Notes: generated by a model from the sequence alone, not told the origin. A stretch of DNA of 64,000 bases from Pseudorhizobium flavum (GCF_902502825.2 NZ_LR723670.1:1736001-1800000); one strand, 5' to 3'; shown: positions 33,710 to 42,050, counted from the stretch's first letter. Numbers and translations are program-made.

Positions 33710-33837
33710 GGATGGTCCTCGTTCTAGGTCCGTTTCCCAGACCGCCGCCACATCGGCAATCCGGCGGGATGACGCGGCCCTGCATATAGGGATTTTCGCG
33801 GCCGATTTATATCATTCAAAATTCTGTCACGGCGCCC

Positions 33838-33866
33838 TTGTGCCGTTCAGATCGTTTTGCTACATG
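33838..33866 (+). promoter_or_regulatory. Candidate promoter of tRNA-Leu
   Basis: TTGTGC (33838-33843) and TACATG (33861-33866) are spaced by 17 bases and end 33 bases before the mature tRNA. They fit a sigma-70-type promoter moderately well. Confidence 0.4.
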
Positions 33867-33899
33867 CTGCCCCGCCGGCGCAAGTCGGCCTACCACGAT

Positions 33900-33984
33900 G
33901 CGGTCGTGGCGGAATTGGTAGACGCGCAGCGTTGAGGTCGCTGTGGGGCAACCCGTGGAAGTTCGAGTCTTCTCGACCGCACCA
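33900..33984 (+). tRNA. tRNA-Leu (anticodon GAG)
   Basis: This is an 85-base class II tRNA with encoded CCA. The acceptor stem GCGGTCG pairs with CGACCGC. The anticodon arm is CAGCG-TTGAGGT-CGCTG, so the anticodon is GAG, reading CUC and CUU. A long variable arm (TGGGGCAACCCG region) and a T-loop GTTCGAGTC follow. A strong terminator comes three bases after CCA, so it is transcribed alone. Confidence 0.96.
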
Positions 33985-33986
33985 TT

Positions 33987-34010
33987 AAAACCCGCTCCGG
34001 CGGGTTTTTT
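33987..34010 (+). terminator. Intrinsic terminator of tRNA-Leu
   Basis: CCCGC (33991-33995) pairs with GCGGG (34000-34004) around TCCG, flanked by AAAA and TTTTTT that extend the stem and give the U-tract. Confidence 0.9.
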
Positions 34011-34052
34011 GCTGTCTGGGCATTCGGTTTTCTACACCGGAGAGGTTGGGCG

Positions 34053-34481
34053 ATGGTAGAACTCCATCCGCAGCGGCGAGCAGCCAGTTCAACCGCTAGG
34101 CTCGGCCGAACAGGTCGTCCAGTTGTCACGAGCGGCGGCGGCCAGACAATTGACGTTGCCCCGGCCGGTCTCGACCCAGGTTTCACACCGATAGATCTTC
34201 TCTATTCGTCCCTGGCGAGCTGTCTTGCTATCAGCGCGCGGATTGCGGCAAGCGAGTTGCGGCTTCTGGATCGGCTTGAGGTGGTCACGGTCCAAGTGAC
34301 CGGTGATAAGGCCGAGGATGGACCCGGTCGAATTGGGGAAATCTTCTGCGAACTCACCGTAAAGGGTAATTTTGACCCCGCCCAGCTTGCGCAGATTGCG
34401 AAACGGGCGGAGGAAATCTGCACCGTGAGCAATACCTTGAGGCAAAGCCCCGCCATGTGCGTCACGGTGCAGGAGAACTGA
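34053..34481 (+). CDS. OsmC family peroxidase-like protein
   Basis: The 142-residue protein has the two redox cysteines of the OsmC/Ohr fold: C57 in LLYSSLASCLAIS and C123 in EEICTVSNTL. The start has the typical GGGQTIDVAPAG region. OsmC proteins reduce organic hydroperoxides, although many single-domain members lack tested activity. The gene lies after the tRNA-Leu terminator and ends one base before the end of the convergent BON-domain gene. Confidence 0.82.
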   Translation: MVELHPQRRAASSTARLGRTGRPVVTSGGGQTIDVAPAGLDPGFTPIDLLYSSLASCLAISARIAASELRLLDRLEVVTVQVTGDKAEDGPGRIGEIFCELTVKGNFDPAQLAQIAKRAEEICTVSNTLRQSPAMCVTVQEN

Positions 34482-34979
34482 TCAGTCGTCCGTGGGGATG
34501 TGCGTGTCGACGCCGGCGAGGCGGAGATTATTGACGACGCGGCCTACTCCTCTGATCGTCTGTGCTGTCCCAACGACCCGTGAGGCCATAGAGCGATCAT
34601 CCACAACTCCCTCGATGGTGACGACGCCGTTTTCGGCATGGACGTCGATGCTCTCCATCGGCACGTCGCCGAGATCATCGAGGGCTTCCGTCACACGTTC
34701 CTCGATGTCATCGGAAAGCTCGAAGCCGTCAGTGCCGGGCAGCACGTTGTCCGGGCTCTGTTCCTCCAGGCCCTCCGCGTCGACGCTGTCTACGTGATAG
34801 CCGCGATTGCGCTCCCGGTCGAAGTTGGCATTGGGATCGCCATAGGCGGCGTTGTCGACCGGCCGGGTTGCGGCACCGGCAGCATCGGCATAGGGCCAGC
34901 CATCGTCGATGTTGCGTGTGTCGTAATCGCGGAAGTCCTCTTCACGGGTAATGTTGTCGGCATTGCGCTTGATCGCCAT
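34482..34979 (-). CDS. Acidic BON-domain protein
   Basis: The 165-residue protein has a disordered acidic N-terminal half (rich in Asp, Asn and Arg, with NITREEDFRDYDTRN) and a C-terminal BON domain of about 65 residues (DDIEERVTEALDD, ESIDVHAENGVVTIEGVVDDRSM, TIRGVGRVVNNL). BON domains usually bind membranes or lipids in the periplasm, but no signal peptide is present, so the location is unclear. The ATG at 34979 has AAAGGAGATC upstream. It abuts the convergent OsmC gene. Confidence 0.8.
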   Translation of the reverse strand: MAIKRNADNITREEDFRDYDTRNIDDGWPYADAAGAATRPVDNAAYGDPNANFDRERNRGYHVDSVDAEGLEEQSPDNVLPGTDGFELSDDIEERVTEALDDLGDVPMESIDVHAENGVVTIEGVVDDRSMASRVVGTAQTIRGVGRVVNNLRLAGVDTHIPTDD

Positions 34980-35041
34980 CGGGATCTCCTTTCGCATTCA
35001 TCGAGCACCTAACGCCCGGCGCGAAGAATGGTTCGTGGAGA

Positions 35042-35539
35042 TCAGCGGCCACCCTGCTTCTGCCATCTGCGGATCAACCGCTCCCGCTTCAGGCGCGAGA
35101 GGCGCTTCAGCCAGAAGATCCCTTCCAACTGGTCGATCTCGTGCTGGAGACAGATCGCATGAAAGCCCTCGGCCTGTTCCTCGTGCCAGTCTCCCGCTAG
35201 GTCCTGGTAGCGGCACGAGATCGACGACGGCCGCTCCACCTCCTCGACGAAGCCTGGCATCGAGACGCTGCCTTCGGCGTGACGCATGGTCCCTGCGGAT
35301 GAACTGAGGATTTGTGGGTTGACATAGGTCCGCGGCGCCTGCCAGTCCGGCAGTTCGAGAGCGGCGACCCGTTGCAGGATCCCGACATGGGCTGCGGTTA
35401 TGCCAACCCCTGGTGCCGCACGCATCGTGTCCAGGAGATCCTCAGCCAGTTGCCGGAGACCGGCCCCGAAATCTACGACCGGTTCGCACACCGCAGACAG
35501 CATAGGGTCCGGATATCTGAGGATGGGACGGAGGGTCAT
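35042..35539 (-). CDS. Peptide deformylase-like protein with degenerate active site
   Basis: The 165-residue protein aligns over its whole length with peptide deformylase (LRPILRYPDPMLSAVCEPV at the start, LQHEIDQLEGIFWLKRLSRLKR at the end), but all three catalytic motifs are altered. Motif I GxGxAAxQ reads GVGITAAHV, so Gln is His51. Motif II EGCLS reads EGSVS, so the metal-binding Cys is Ser91. Motif III HExDH reads HEIDQ, so the second metal-binding His is Gln137. It therefore probably cannot hold the metal as in true Def, and is a paralog rather than the essential enzyme. GAGG precedes the ATG at 35539. Confidence 0.8.
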   Translation of the reverse strand: MTLRPILRYPDPMLSAVCEPVVDFGAGLRQLAEDLLDTMRAAPGVGITAAHVGILQRVAALELPDWQAPRTYVNPQILSSSAGTMRHAEGSVSMPGFVEEVERPSSISCRYQDLAGDWHEEQAEGFHAICLQHEIDQLEGIFWLKRLSRLKRERLIRRWQKQGGR

Positions 35540-35731
35540 ATTCTGCCTCGCTGGATGGTTCTTAACCCTTTGTCTCCGGCCTGACTAAACCACAGCCTGC
35601 GGCCCCGCTGGACCATGGGATGCGATTCGTCTAGCACGGAGGAAGCGGCGCTCGCCGCTGATCCACCACATCATTGACTTCCATGGCCTGCCCGCCATTC
35701 TCTTGGCGGCACAGGCAAGCAGGGGCGGCGA

Positions 35732-37150
35732 ATGATCGATACCGAGGACGAAGACCGCACCCGCACCCGCTCGGAAGAGCCTGCGGACGACATATATGCG
35801 GAAAACGGCTCGGTCCGTGCTGATTTTCTTGCGCTTGTCGGTGCAGCAATCGCCGACCGCGACATCCTTTTCCTGCGCCAGCACGTGGCGCGGCTGCACG
35901 AATCGGAGCTCGGCGACCTCCTCGAAGCGATCCAGCCGGAACAACGCCTCGCTCTGGTCCGGTTGCTCGGCGCCGATTTCGACCTGACGGCTCTGACGGA
36001 GGTCGACGAGGCCATTCGCCTCGAGATCGTCGAGCAGATGCCGAACGAACAGATCGCAGCAGCGATCGGCGAACTCGATTCAGACGATGCCGTCTACATC
36101 CTCGAGGACCTCGACAAGGACGATCGCGAGGAAATCCTCGCGCAACTGCCGTTCACGGAGCGGGTCAGGCTGCGGCGCGCGCTCGACTATCCGGAGCAAT
36201 CGGCCGGGCGGCGGATGCAGACCGAGTTCGTTGCCGTGCCGCCGTTCTGGACCGTCGGGCAGACGATCGACTACATGCGCGAAGAGGACGAACTGCCCGA
36301 GTCGTTCACGCAGATCTTCGTCATCGACCCGACGTTCAAGCTGCTCGGCATCGTCGATCTCGACCGCATCCTGCGCACGAAGCGGCAGATCCGCATCGAG
36401 AGCATCATGCGGGAAACCAACTATCCCATTCCGGCCGAGATGGACCAGGAAGAGGCGGCGCAGATCTTCGAGCAATACGACCTTCTCTCCGCGGCCGTCG
36501 TCGACGACAATGGCCGGCTGGTGGGCGTGCTGACGATCGACGACGTCGTGGACGTCATCCAGGAGGAGGCCGAGGAAGACTTCATGCGCCTCGGGGGCGT
36601 CGGTGACGAGGAGTTGTCCGACTCACTGGCCGAAACCTCCCGTTCCCGCGTCCCCTGGTTGGCGGTCAATCTGGTGACCGCCTTCCTTGCCGCTTCGGTC
36701 ATCGGCATCTTCGACGCGACAATCGAGAAGATCGTGGCGCTCGCCGTCCTCATGCCGATCGTCGCCGGCATGGGCGGGAATGCCGGTTCCCAGACGATGA
36801 CCGTGACGGTGAGGGCGCTCGCGACCCGGAGCATCGATATCCACAATGCCGCGCGCATCATTCGTCGCGAGGCGGGGGTCGGGCTGTTGAACGGTGTCCT
36901 CTTCGGTCTCCTGATCGGCGTCGTGGCGGGGCTCTGGTTCCAGGACGCCAACATCGGCGGGATCATCGCCGCAGCCATGCTGATCAACATGATCGCCGCA
37001 GCGCTGGCCGGTATCATGATCCCCCTTGTGCTTGATCGAATCGGCGCAGACCCGGCCGTGTCCTCGGCGGTGTTTGTCACCGCCGTCACGGACGTGATCG
37101 GTTTCTTCGCCTTCCTCGGTCTTGCGACCTGGTGGTTCGCGGCGGTTTGA
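35732..37150 (+). CDS. mgtE: Magnesium transporter MgtE
   Basis: The 472-residue protein has the MgtE order: an N-terminal superhelical domain (about 30-155, with DDAVYILEDLDKDDREEIL), two CBS domains (about 160-280, with MQTEFVAVPP and VVDVIQEEAEEDFMRL), a linker helix and five membrane helices. The pore signature is PIVAGMGGNAGSQT. Cytosolic Mg2+ binding to the acidic N-domain and CBS pair closes the channel. The ATG at 35732 follows GGGGCGGCGA. It stands alone; the MerR gene follows after 57 bases with its own control region. Confidence 0.93.
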   Translation: MIDTEDEDRTRTRSEEPADDIYAENGSVRADFLALVGAAIADRDILFLRQHVARLHESELGDLLEAIQPEQRLALVRLLGADFDLTALTEVDEAIRLEIVEQMPNEQIAAAIGELDSDDAVYILEDLDKDDREEILAQLPFTERVRLRRALDYPEQSAGRRMQTEFVAVPPFWTVGQTIDYMREEDELPESFTQIFVIDPTFKLLGIVDLDRILRTKRQIRIESIMRETNYPIPAEMDQEEAAQIFEQYDLLSAAVVDDNGRLVGVLTIDDVVDVIQEEAEEDFMRLGGVGDEELSDSLAETSRSRVPWLAVNLVTAFLAASVIGIFDATIEKIVALAVLMPIVAGMGGNAGSQTMTVTVRALATRSIDIHNAARIIRREAGVGLLNGVLFGLLIGVVAGLWFQDANIGGIIAAAMLINMIAAALAGIMIPLVLDRIGADPAVSSAVFVTAVTDVIGFFAFLGLATWWFAAV

Positions 37151-37160
37151 CGGGGCAAAA

Positions 37161-37182
37161 TTGACTGTTACGTAAAAGTCAA
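37161..37182. promoter_or_regulatory. 22-base near-perfect palindrome before the MerR gene
   Basis: TTGACT (37161-37166) and AGTCAA (37177-37182) are inverted repeats that flank a second palindromic core, TTACGTAA (37168-37175); only one base pair of the 22-base element is mismatched. TTGACT could also serve as -35, with AATAAT at 37182-37187 as a close -10. A site between or over such elements is where MerR-family regulators bind, so autoregulation is likely. Confidence 0.6.
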
Positions 37183-37207
37183 ATAATCTCGCGGTCAGGA
37201 ACAGGAC

Positions 37208-37600
37208 ATGACCGTGAACAAATATTATTCGATCACCGAACTGACGCGGGAATTTGGCGTCTCCACCCGCACGCTCCGGTTCTACGAAGACGAGGGGCTC
37301 TTACATCCCGAGCGACGGGGACGGACACGACTGTTCCGTGCGGCGGATCGACGCCTCCTTCAGGAGATCCTAAGGGGCCGCAGGATCGGTTTCACGATTA
37401 ATGAGATCCGAGAGATCATCAAGGTCTACAAGGAACCGCCCGGCGAGCTTGGCCAGCTGAAGCTGATGATGAAGCGCATAGACGAGAAGCGCGACGAACT
37501 TCGCCAGAAGCGCAAGGACATCGACGAGACCCTCGAGGAACTGGACAATGCCGAAGAGGCCTGCCTGACCCGTCTCGCTGAGATCGGCGTCAGCACCTGA
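37208..37600 (+). CDS. MerR-family transcriptional regulator, LiuR-like
   Basis: The 130-residue protein has an N-terminal MerR winged helix (YSITELTREFGVSTRTLRFYEDEGLL), the RRGRTRLF wing, ILRGRRIGFTINEIREII, and a long C-terminal coiled coil (KRIDEKRDELRQKRKDIDETLEELD). This resembles LiuR-type regulators of branched-chain amino-acid and fatty-acid breakdown. The C-terminus has one cysteine only (EEACL), arguing against a metal sensor of the CueR type. It starts at 37208, 25 bases after a 22-base palindrome. No catabolic genes are adjacent, so its targets lie elsewhere. Confidence 0.85.
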   Translation: MTVNKYYSITELTREFGVSTRTLRFYEDEGLLHPERRGRTRLFRAADRRLLQEILRGRRIGFTINEIREIIKVYKEPPGELGQLKLMMKRIDEKRDELRQKRKDIDETLEELDNAEEACLTRLAEIGVST

Positions 37601-37602
37601 TC

Positions 37603-38583
37603 CTACTGGCTGCGAATGGCGCATTCCTGCGCAATCGCCTGCACACGCTCGTCAGCCTGAGCAATGATGCTCCCGTTCTGGACCGGTTCGAGCAGCGATT
37701 GCGCCACGAGCGCGTCCCTGGTGCAGGTGCAGAACCGGGCGCACAATCCCGGATCATTTCCTTCTGACACACATCCACGCTCGCAGCTTGCTTGATAGGC
37801 CTGGACGGGATCGACTGGCGCAGGCGGATTGATGATCGAGAACAGATAGACGATCGCGATCAGCACCGGTTGGTGGACGAGGTAGACCAGAAGGCTGTGG
37901 CGACCCGCCAGGGACAGAAGATTGGGCCGCGTCTGCACCCTACTCAACGGCTCGAGCCAGCTCCACGTCATCGCAATCCGCGCCACGGCCATGCCTGAAA
38001 GCAGGGCGGCGAGCCACGGAAACAGCGGCACGAAATCATTGGAACGGGGAGGGGTCGCGCTCAACCCTGTCCACGCCAGGAATCTTGGGTCGAACAGGCT
38101 GGAGCGCACCGTCCCGGGCATCTGACTGTCGATGATGAGCGCGAGCACGATCAGCCCCGCTACACCGGCGGTCAGCAGCGGAGGCGCCCTGAGGAACGCC
38201 AGGCCGATCAGGCTTCCAAGGGCGATACAGTGCAGGATGCCGAAGAATATCCACTCATTCGGCGTGGCAAAAAACGTCGCGATACTGATTGCGGCGGCAG
38301 CGCCGGCGACCATGCCGAACCGCTTCCAGAAGGAGTTCCAGCGGATAGTCGGATAGTGGGCCAGGACGAGGCTGACTCCGGCCAAGAACAGAAACGAGCT
38401 GGCGATGGATCGCGCATAGAGCTTCCACCAGCCGCTCGTGGCCGTCCCTGGCCCGACATAGCCGAAGAACTCGAGGTCCCAGGTGAAGTGATAGGAGGCC
38501 ATCGCGACGAGGGCGGCGCCGCGTAACGTATCGATCAGTGTGATGCGCGGTCGGAACCGCGGCGTGTTCTCGGCAAGGGTCAA
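37603..38583 (-). CDS. DUF1624 (heparan-alpha-glucosaminide N-acetyltransferase-like) membrane protein
   Basis: The 326-residue protein has about eight membrane helices. Its first helix carries the DUF1624 signature RITLIDTLRGAALVAMASYHF, and a later helix reads HSLLVYLVHQPVLIAIVYL. The family is related to acyltransferases of the HGSNAT type and is likely to move acyl groups onto envelope sugars, which is an inference. The C-terminal 75 residues are periplasmic or cytosolic and have six cysteines (ASCERGC, LCARFCTC, QECAIR). A TTG at 38583 is the only plausible start near the conserved region. It is convergent with the MerR gene, two bases apart. Confidence 0.75.
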   Translation of the reverse strand: MTLAENTPRFRPRITLIDTLRGAALVAMASYHFTWDLEFFGYVGPGTATSGWWKLYARSIASSFLFLAGVSLVLAHYPTIRWNSFWKRFGMVAGAAAAISIATFFATPNEWIFFGILHCIALGSLIGLAFLRAPPLLTAGVAGLIVLALIIDSQMPGTVRSSLFDPRFLAWTGLSATPPRSNDFVPLFPWLAALLSGMAVARIAMTWSWLEPLSRVQTRPNLLSLAGRHSLLVYLVHQPVLIAIVYLFSIINPPAPVDPVQAYQASCERGCVSEGNDPGLCARFCTCTRDALVAQSLLEPVQNGSIIAQADERVQAIAQECAIRSQ

Positions 38584-38607
38584 GACGGCTCTTTCTCGTC
38601 GCGGCGG

Positions 38608-39306
38608 CTATGGAGTCTGGGAGTCCATGATGGCTCGCCGTGCCTCTGAAAAGAACTGGCGTCGCGTCAGCACGAAGATGACGAACACCGTGGTGAGCAT
38701 GAACATATAGGGCCCTACGAACCAACCAAGATAGCCGATCGACAGGAAAATCGTCCGCAGGCCAGAATTGAAGTGCTTCGCCGCGATCGTGTTCATGCGA
38801 ACCACCTGATCCGCAACCCGGCGAGCGTGTTGCAGATCCCTGGCGGTCTCATCCATCATCGGCAGCGCCCCGAAGAGAATGGTGCAGTAGTTGAAGAGGC
38901 GATAAGACCAGCCGAACTTGAAGAAGGCGAAGCCGAACATCGCCGTGAGGCCGGTTACCTTGAGTTCGAAGACGGTGCGGCCACCATAGGCCACGAAGGG
39001 CAGTTCGCGGAACACCGCATCCACCTGGTCCGTCGCGCCGAGCAGCGCGAAGCAGCCGCCGATTGCAAAGATCGATGTCGAGGCAAAAAAGGCAGTGCCG
39101 TTTTGGAGCCCCGCCATGATCTGCGTGTCGATCATCTTCAAGTCACGCTGGAGCGAGTTGTAGATCCACTCGCGGCGCCGGTCGGCCATCGCCTGATTCA
39201 GGCTGGTGCGGGGAAGATAGCGCGTACCCGAGCCCGCACTGATCCAGGAATAGCCCAGCCAGAGAAAAAGGAAGAGGCCAAGAGCCAGATAGTCAGCGAT
39301 CGTCAT
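38608..39306 (-). CDS. DUF599 family membrane protein
   Basis: The 232-residue protein has about four membrane helices and the DUF599 landmarks: NQAMADRRREWIYNSLQRDLKMIDTQIMAGLQNGTAFFAST, LKVTGLTAMFGFAFFKFGWSYRLFNY and FNSGLRTIFLSIGYLGWFVG. Function is unknown. It starts at the ATG at 39306 and runs toward the DUF1624 gene with a 24-base gap, so the two membrane-protein genes are probably one operon. Confidence 0.78.
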   Translation of the reverse strand: MTIADYLALGLFLFLWLGYSWISAGSGTRYLPRTSLNQAMADRRREWIYNSLQRDLKMIDTQIMAGLQNGTAFFASTSIFAIGGCFALLGATDQVDAVFRELPFVAYGGRTVFELKVTGLTAMFGFAFFKFGWSYRLFNYCTILFGALPMMDETARDLQHARRVADQVVRMNTIAAKHFNSGLRTIFLSIGYLGWFVGPYMFMLTTVFVIFVLTRRQFFSEARRAIMDSQTP

Positions 39307-39505
39307 GTGGTTTCCTGCTGCGTCCCTCGGACCGATATGCTCCAGCAGTGGCTGGGGGGCAAGAGGCGGGAGACGTTAACCCTTGCGGCCGAAAGGAGGC
39401 TGACGCAGGCCTATCTTGATCCTATATCCAGGCGGCATGTCCGAAGGCATGCGCCTCGCGAATGGCAGGGTTGTAGGTTTGCCTTGCTTCCGCCATTTTT
39501 TCGGG

Positions 39506-39534
39506 TTGCGGCCCCGGTCCCAAATTAATATACG
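39506..39534 (+). promoter_or_regulatory. Candidate promoter of the 33-codon gene
   Basis: TTGCGG (39506-39511) and TATACG (39529-39534) are separated by exactly 17 bases, in a locally AT-rich stretch. Transcription would start near 39541, about 57 bases before the small gene's ATG. Confidence 0.5.
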
Positions 39535-39597
39535 ATTCACCATCGCAGCGCTTTCGCAGCGCCGCGCTAGAAAAGTGTCCATCTTACCGGAGTCATC

Positions 39598-39699
39598 ATG
39601 GAAGATACCGTTCAGAAGTCCTGCTGGGGCGTCACTATCAAGGCGCTTGCGGGATTTGCGGGGATTATGGCGCTCGCCTATCTCTTCGGCACGATCTGA
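39598..39699 (+). CDS. 33-residue single-pass membrane miniprotein
   Basis: The reading frame runs from an ATG at 39598 to TGA at 39697-39699. The product begins MEDTVQKSCWG and has one hydrophobic segment, ALAGFAGIMALAYLF, close to the C-terminus, so it should lie in the inner membrane with a short cytosolic head. CCGGAG lies seven bases before the ATG. A good promoter lies upstream at 39506, and a 12-base-pair terminator with a UUCG loop ends the transcript at about 39765, so this is a complete monocistronic unit of roughly 230 bases. I do not recognise the peptide. Confidence 0.65.
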   Translation: MEDTVQKSCWGVTIKALAGFAGIMALAYLFGTI

Positions 39700-39734
39700 C
39701 GTTTCCGACCCCACAAGAACAGTGAGTTTGAGAG

Positions 39735-39770
39735 AAGAGCGCGGTATTCGTACCGCGCTCTTTTCGTTTT
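39735..39770 (+). terminator. Strong UUCG-loop terminator after the 33-codon gene
   Basis: AAGAGCGCGGTA (39735-39746) pairs perfectly with TACCGCGCTCTT (39751-39762) around a TTCG tetraloop, followed by TTCGTTTT. It insulates the downstream serine dehydratase gene. Confidence 0.92.
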
Positions 39771-39790
39771 CACCTCCCCCAGATGCGACC

Positions 39791-39834
39791 TGGCTGGCAA
39801 GTGGTCTCCGGTTGCTGCTATATCGGGCCAGCCA
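39791..39834 (+). repeat. Inverted repeat in the 5' region of sdaA
   Basis: TGGCTGGC (39791-39798) is the exact reverse complement of GCCAGCCA (39827-39834). It could form a long-range stem in the leader 39 bases before the sdaA start codon. No known riboswitch class is recognised. Confidence 0.35.
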
Positions 39835-39872
39835 TCTCGTGGCTCAGCATCATTGCCGGCATCAGGTGAAGC

Positions 39873-41273
39873 ATGTTCCTTTCTGTCTTCGACGTCTTCA
39901 AGATCGGGATCGGGCCGTCGAGCTCTCACACGATGGGCCCAATGTCCGCCGCTCACCGCTTCCTTGAGCTTCTCCTGTCGGACGACTGGCCCCGTCCATC
40001 CGCAGCGCGGGTTGCGGCCATCAAGGTCAGCTTGCACGGATCGCTGGCCTATACCGGCGTCGGACACGGCACCGGCAGGGCGGTTATCCTCGGTCTGACT
40101 GGGGAGGAGCCGCACCGGGTTGATCCGGACCGCATGGACGAGATCATAGCCGAGGTCGAGCGCTCTGGCACAGTGACGCCCCCTGGCCATCCCACCTATG
40201 CCTTCCAGCCGAAGGATGATCTCGTCTTCGATCGCAAGCAGACCTTGCCCGGCCATGCCAACGGGATGGCCTTCTCCGCGTTCGATGCCGATGGTCGGGT
40301 ACTCGTCAGGCGCATCTACTATTCGATCGGTGGCGGGTTCGTCGTGACGGACACCGAACTGCAACGGATGCGGGCGGCAAAGAACGAGCAATCCGGACCC
40401 TCCGTGCCCTATCCCTTCGCGACGGCTCGGGAAATGCTGCAGATGGCCCAGGGCTCCGGCATGAGCATCGCGCAGATGAAGAGAGCCAATGAAGAGGTCA
40501 CCCGCTCGCGCGGCGAACTTGATTCGGGGCTCGATGCGATCTGGGAAGCGATGAACGGGTGCATCGACCGGGGCCTGAAGGTCGACGGCGTGATGCCGGG
40601 CGGCTTGAATGTGCGTCGGAGAGCACGTGCCATCCACGACAGGCTCAATGAGGAATGGCGGAGCAATCGGCCCAACCCCTTGCTGGCGAACGACTGGCTG
40701 AGCGTCTACGCGATGGCGGTGAACGAGGAGAATGCAGCCGGCGGACGCGTGGTGACGGCACCGACGAACGGCGCGGCGGGGGTTATCCCGGCCTCGATCC
40801 GGTACTTTCTTCAGTTCCATGACGGAACGACGCGCGAAGACATTCATGAGTTCCTGCTGACGGCGGCGGCCATTGGCGGCATAATCAAGCACAATGCCTC
40901 CATCTCCGGCGCCGAAGTCGGCTGTCAGGGAGAGGTCGGTTCCGCCGCGGCCATGGCGGCGGCAGGGCTGGCGGCGGTGATGGGTGGGTCGCCCGAGCAG
41001 ATCGAAAATGCAGCCGAGATCGCCTTGGAGCACCACCTTGGCATGACCTGCGATCCGATCGCAGGCCTCGTCCAGGTCCCGTGCATCGAGCGCAATGCGC
41101 TGGGCGCCGTCAAGGCGGTAACTGCCGCCTCACTGGCAATCAAGGGCGATGGGACGCATTTCGTGCCGCTCGACGCTTGCATCGAGACGATGCGGCAGAC
41201 CGGCAATGACATGAGCGAGAAGTACAAGGAGACTTCCACCGGCGGCCTGGCCGTGAATGTGGTGGAATGCTGA
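39873..41273 (+). CDS. sdaA: L-serine ammonia-lyase (L-serine dehydratase), single-chain iron-sulfur type
   Basis: The 466-residue enzyme deaminates L-serine to pyruvate and ammonia. It has the N-terminal beta domain beginning [19 protein letters not shown], and the C-terminal alpha domain with the [4Fe-4S] ligand cysteines in [11 protein letters not shown] and [19 protein letters not shown], as well as [13 protein letters not shown]. The domains are fused as in E. coli SdaA. The ATG at 39873 follows a weak CAGGTGAAG. It lies between a strong terminator and the DUF1489 gene. Confidence 0.95.
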   Translation: MFLSVFDVFKIGIGPSSSHTMGPMSAAHRFLELLLSDDWPRPSAARVAAIKVSLHGSLAYTGVGHGTGRAVILGLTGEEPHRVDPDRMDEIIAEVERSGTVTPPGHPTYAFQPKDDLVFDRKQTLPGHANGMAFSAFDADGRVLVRRIYYSIGGGFVVTDTELQRMRAAKNEQSGPSVPYPFATAREMLQMAQGSGMSIAQMKRANEEVTRSRGELDSGLDAIWEAMNGCIDRGLKVDGVMPGGLNVRRRARAIHDRLNEEWRSNRPNPLLANDWLSVYAMAVNEENAAGGRVVTAPTNGAAGVIPASIRYFLQFHDGTTREDIHEFLLTAAAIGGIIKHNASISGAEVGCQGEVGSAAAMAAAGLAAVMGGSPEQIENAAEIALEHHLGMTCDPIAGLVQVPCIERNALGAVKAVTAASLAIKGDGTHFVPLDACIETMRQTGNDMSEKYKETSTGGLAVNVVEC

Positions 41274-41338
41274 GCTCCGAAAGGATCAAAGCCTCCTGCG
41301 TGCTTGACCTGTGCCGGCTTTAGGATTTGAAGAACGAC

Positions 41339-41776
41339 ATGGCACTCCACATGATCAAGCTCTGCGTCGGTGCGGACTCGTTACAGGACCTGAGGGACTG
41401 GGTGAGCGAACGAGCCCTGATGGCCATTTCGGCCGGGCTCGAACCTCATTCGGTCCACACGACGCGGATGGTCCCGAAGCGAAGGGATGAACTGCTCGAC
41501 GGCGGCTCCCTCTACTGGGTCATCAAGGGGCAGGTCATGGCGCGCCAGCCGCTCCTCGACCTTCGCTGCGTCACCGGTTCGGACGGCATCCAGCGATGCG
41601 AACTAGTTCTGGGACCGGAGGTCGTGGAAACGGCGCCCCAGCCGAAACGCCCATTCCAGGGTTGGCGCTACCTCAAGGTGGATGAAGCGCCGCGTGACCT
41701 CGGCAGCCTGGGCGAGGGGATGGCGGCGATGCCGGAGGATCTACGACGCGAGCTCGCGGACCTCGGGCTGCTTTGA
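41339..41776 (+). CDS. DUF1489 family protein
   Basis: The 145-residue protein has DUF1489 features: IKLCVGADSLQDLRDWV at the N-terminus, TTRMVPKRRDELLDGGSLYWVIKGQVMARQPLLDL in the middle, and PFQGWRYLKVDEAPRDL with MPEDLRRELADLGLL at the end. The family is confined largely to alphaproteobacteria and has no known function. I use the ATG at 41339 (GAAGAA nearby); an in-frame TTG at 41327 is possible. It lies 65 bases after sdaA and seven bases from the convergent 87-residue gene. Confidence 0.82.
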   Translation: MALHMIKLCVGADSLQDLRDWVSERALMAISAGLEPHSVHTTRMVPKRRDELLDGGSLYWVIKGQVMARQPLLDLRCVTGSDGIQRCELVLGPEVVETAPQPKRPFQGWRYLKVDEAPRDLGSLGEGMAAMPEDLRRELADLGLL

Positions 41777-41783
41777 ACCTACT

Positions 41784-42050
41784 TTAGCGCAGGCGAAGCC
41801 GGACGGGCAGGCGCCCCGAATAGGGGCCTACGTGGAGGTGGATGCCCACTTCCGGCTGGGAGTGACGCAACGCACGAGCTCCATGGCTCAGCAATAGTGC
41901 CACAAGATCGCGCGTGCGGTCCTTCGACTTGCTCAGTCCGGCCCCCGCCAGACGCATTGCGGCCTCGTGAAGCGGATGCAGCGCCAGGCCCTTCATCCGC
42001 TTTTCCCCCGGAGCGAAGGGGGAGTTGGCGATGTTCTCGTAAGCTGCCAT
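41784..42050 (-). CDS. Small basic protein of unknown function
   Basis: The 88-residue protein is basic and helical in its middle (LHPLHEAAMRLAGAG, KDRTRDLVALLLSHGARAL), with a His-containing C-terminus (EVGIHLHVGPYSGR). There is no signal peptide and no family I can name. GAGG lies before the ATG at 42050; an in-frame GTG at 42065 is an alternative. It is a single gene, convergent with DUF1489 and downstream of nothing on its strand. Confidence 0.55.
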   Translation of the reverse strand: MAAYENIANSPFAPGEKRMKGLALHPLHEAAMRLAGAGLSKSKDRTRDLVALLLSHGARALRHSQPEVGIHLHVGPYSGRLPVRLRLR

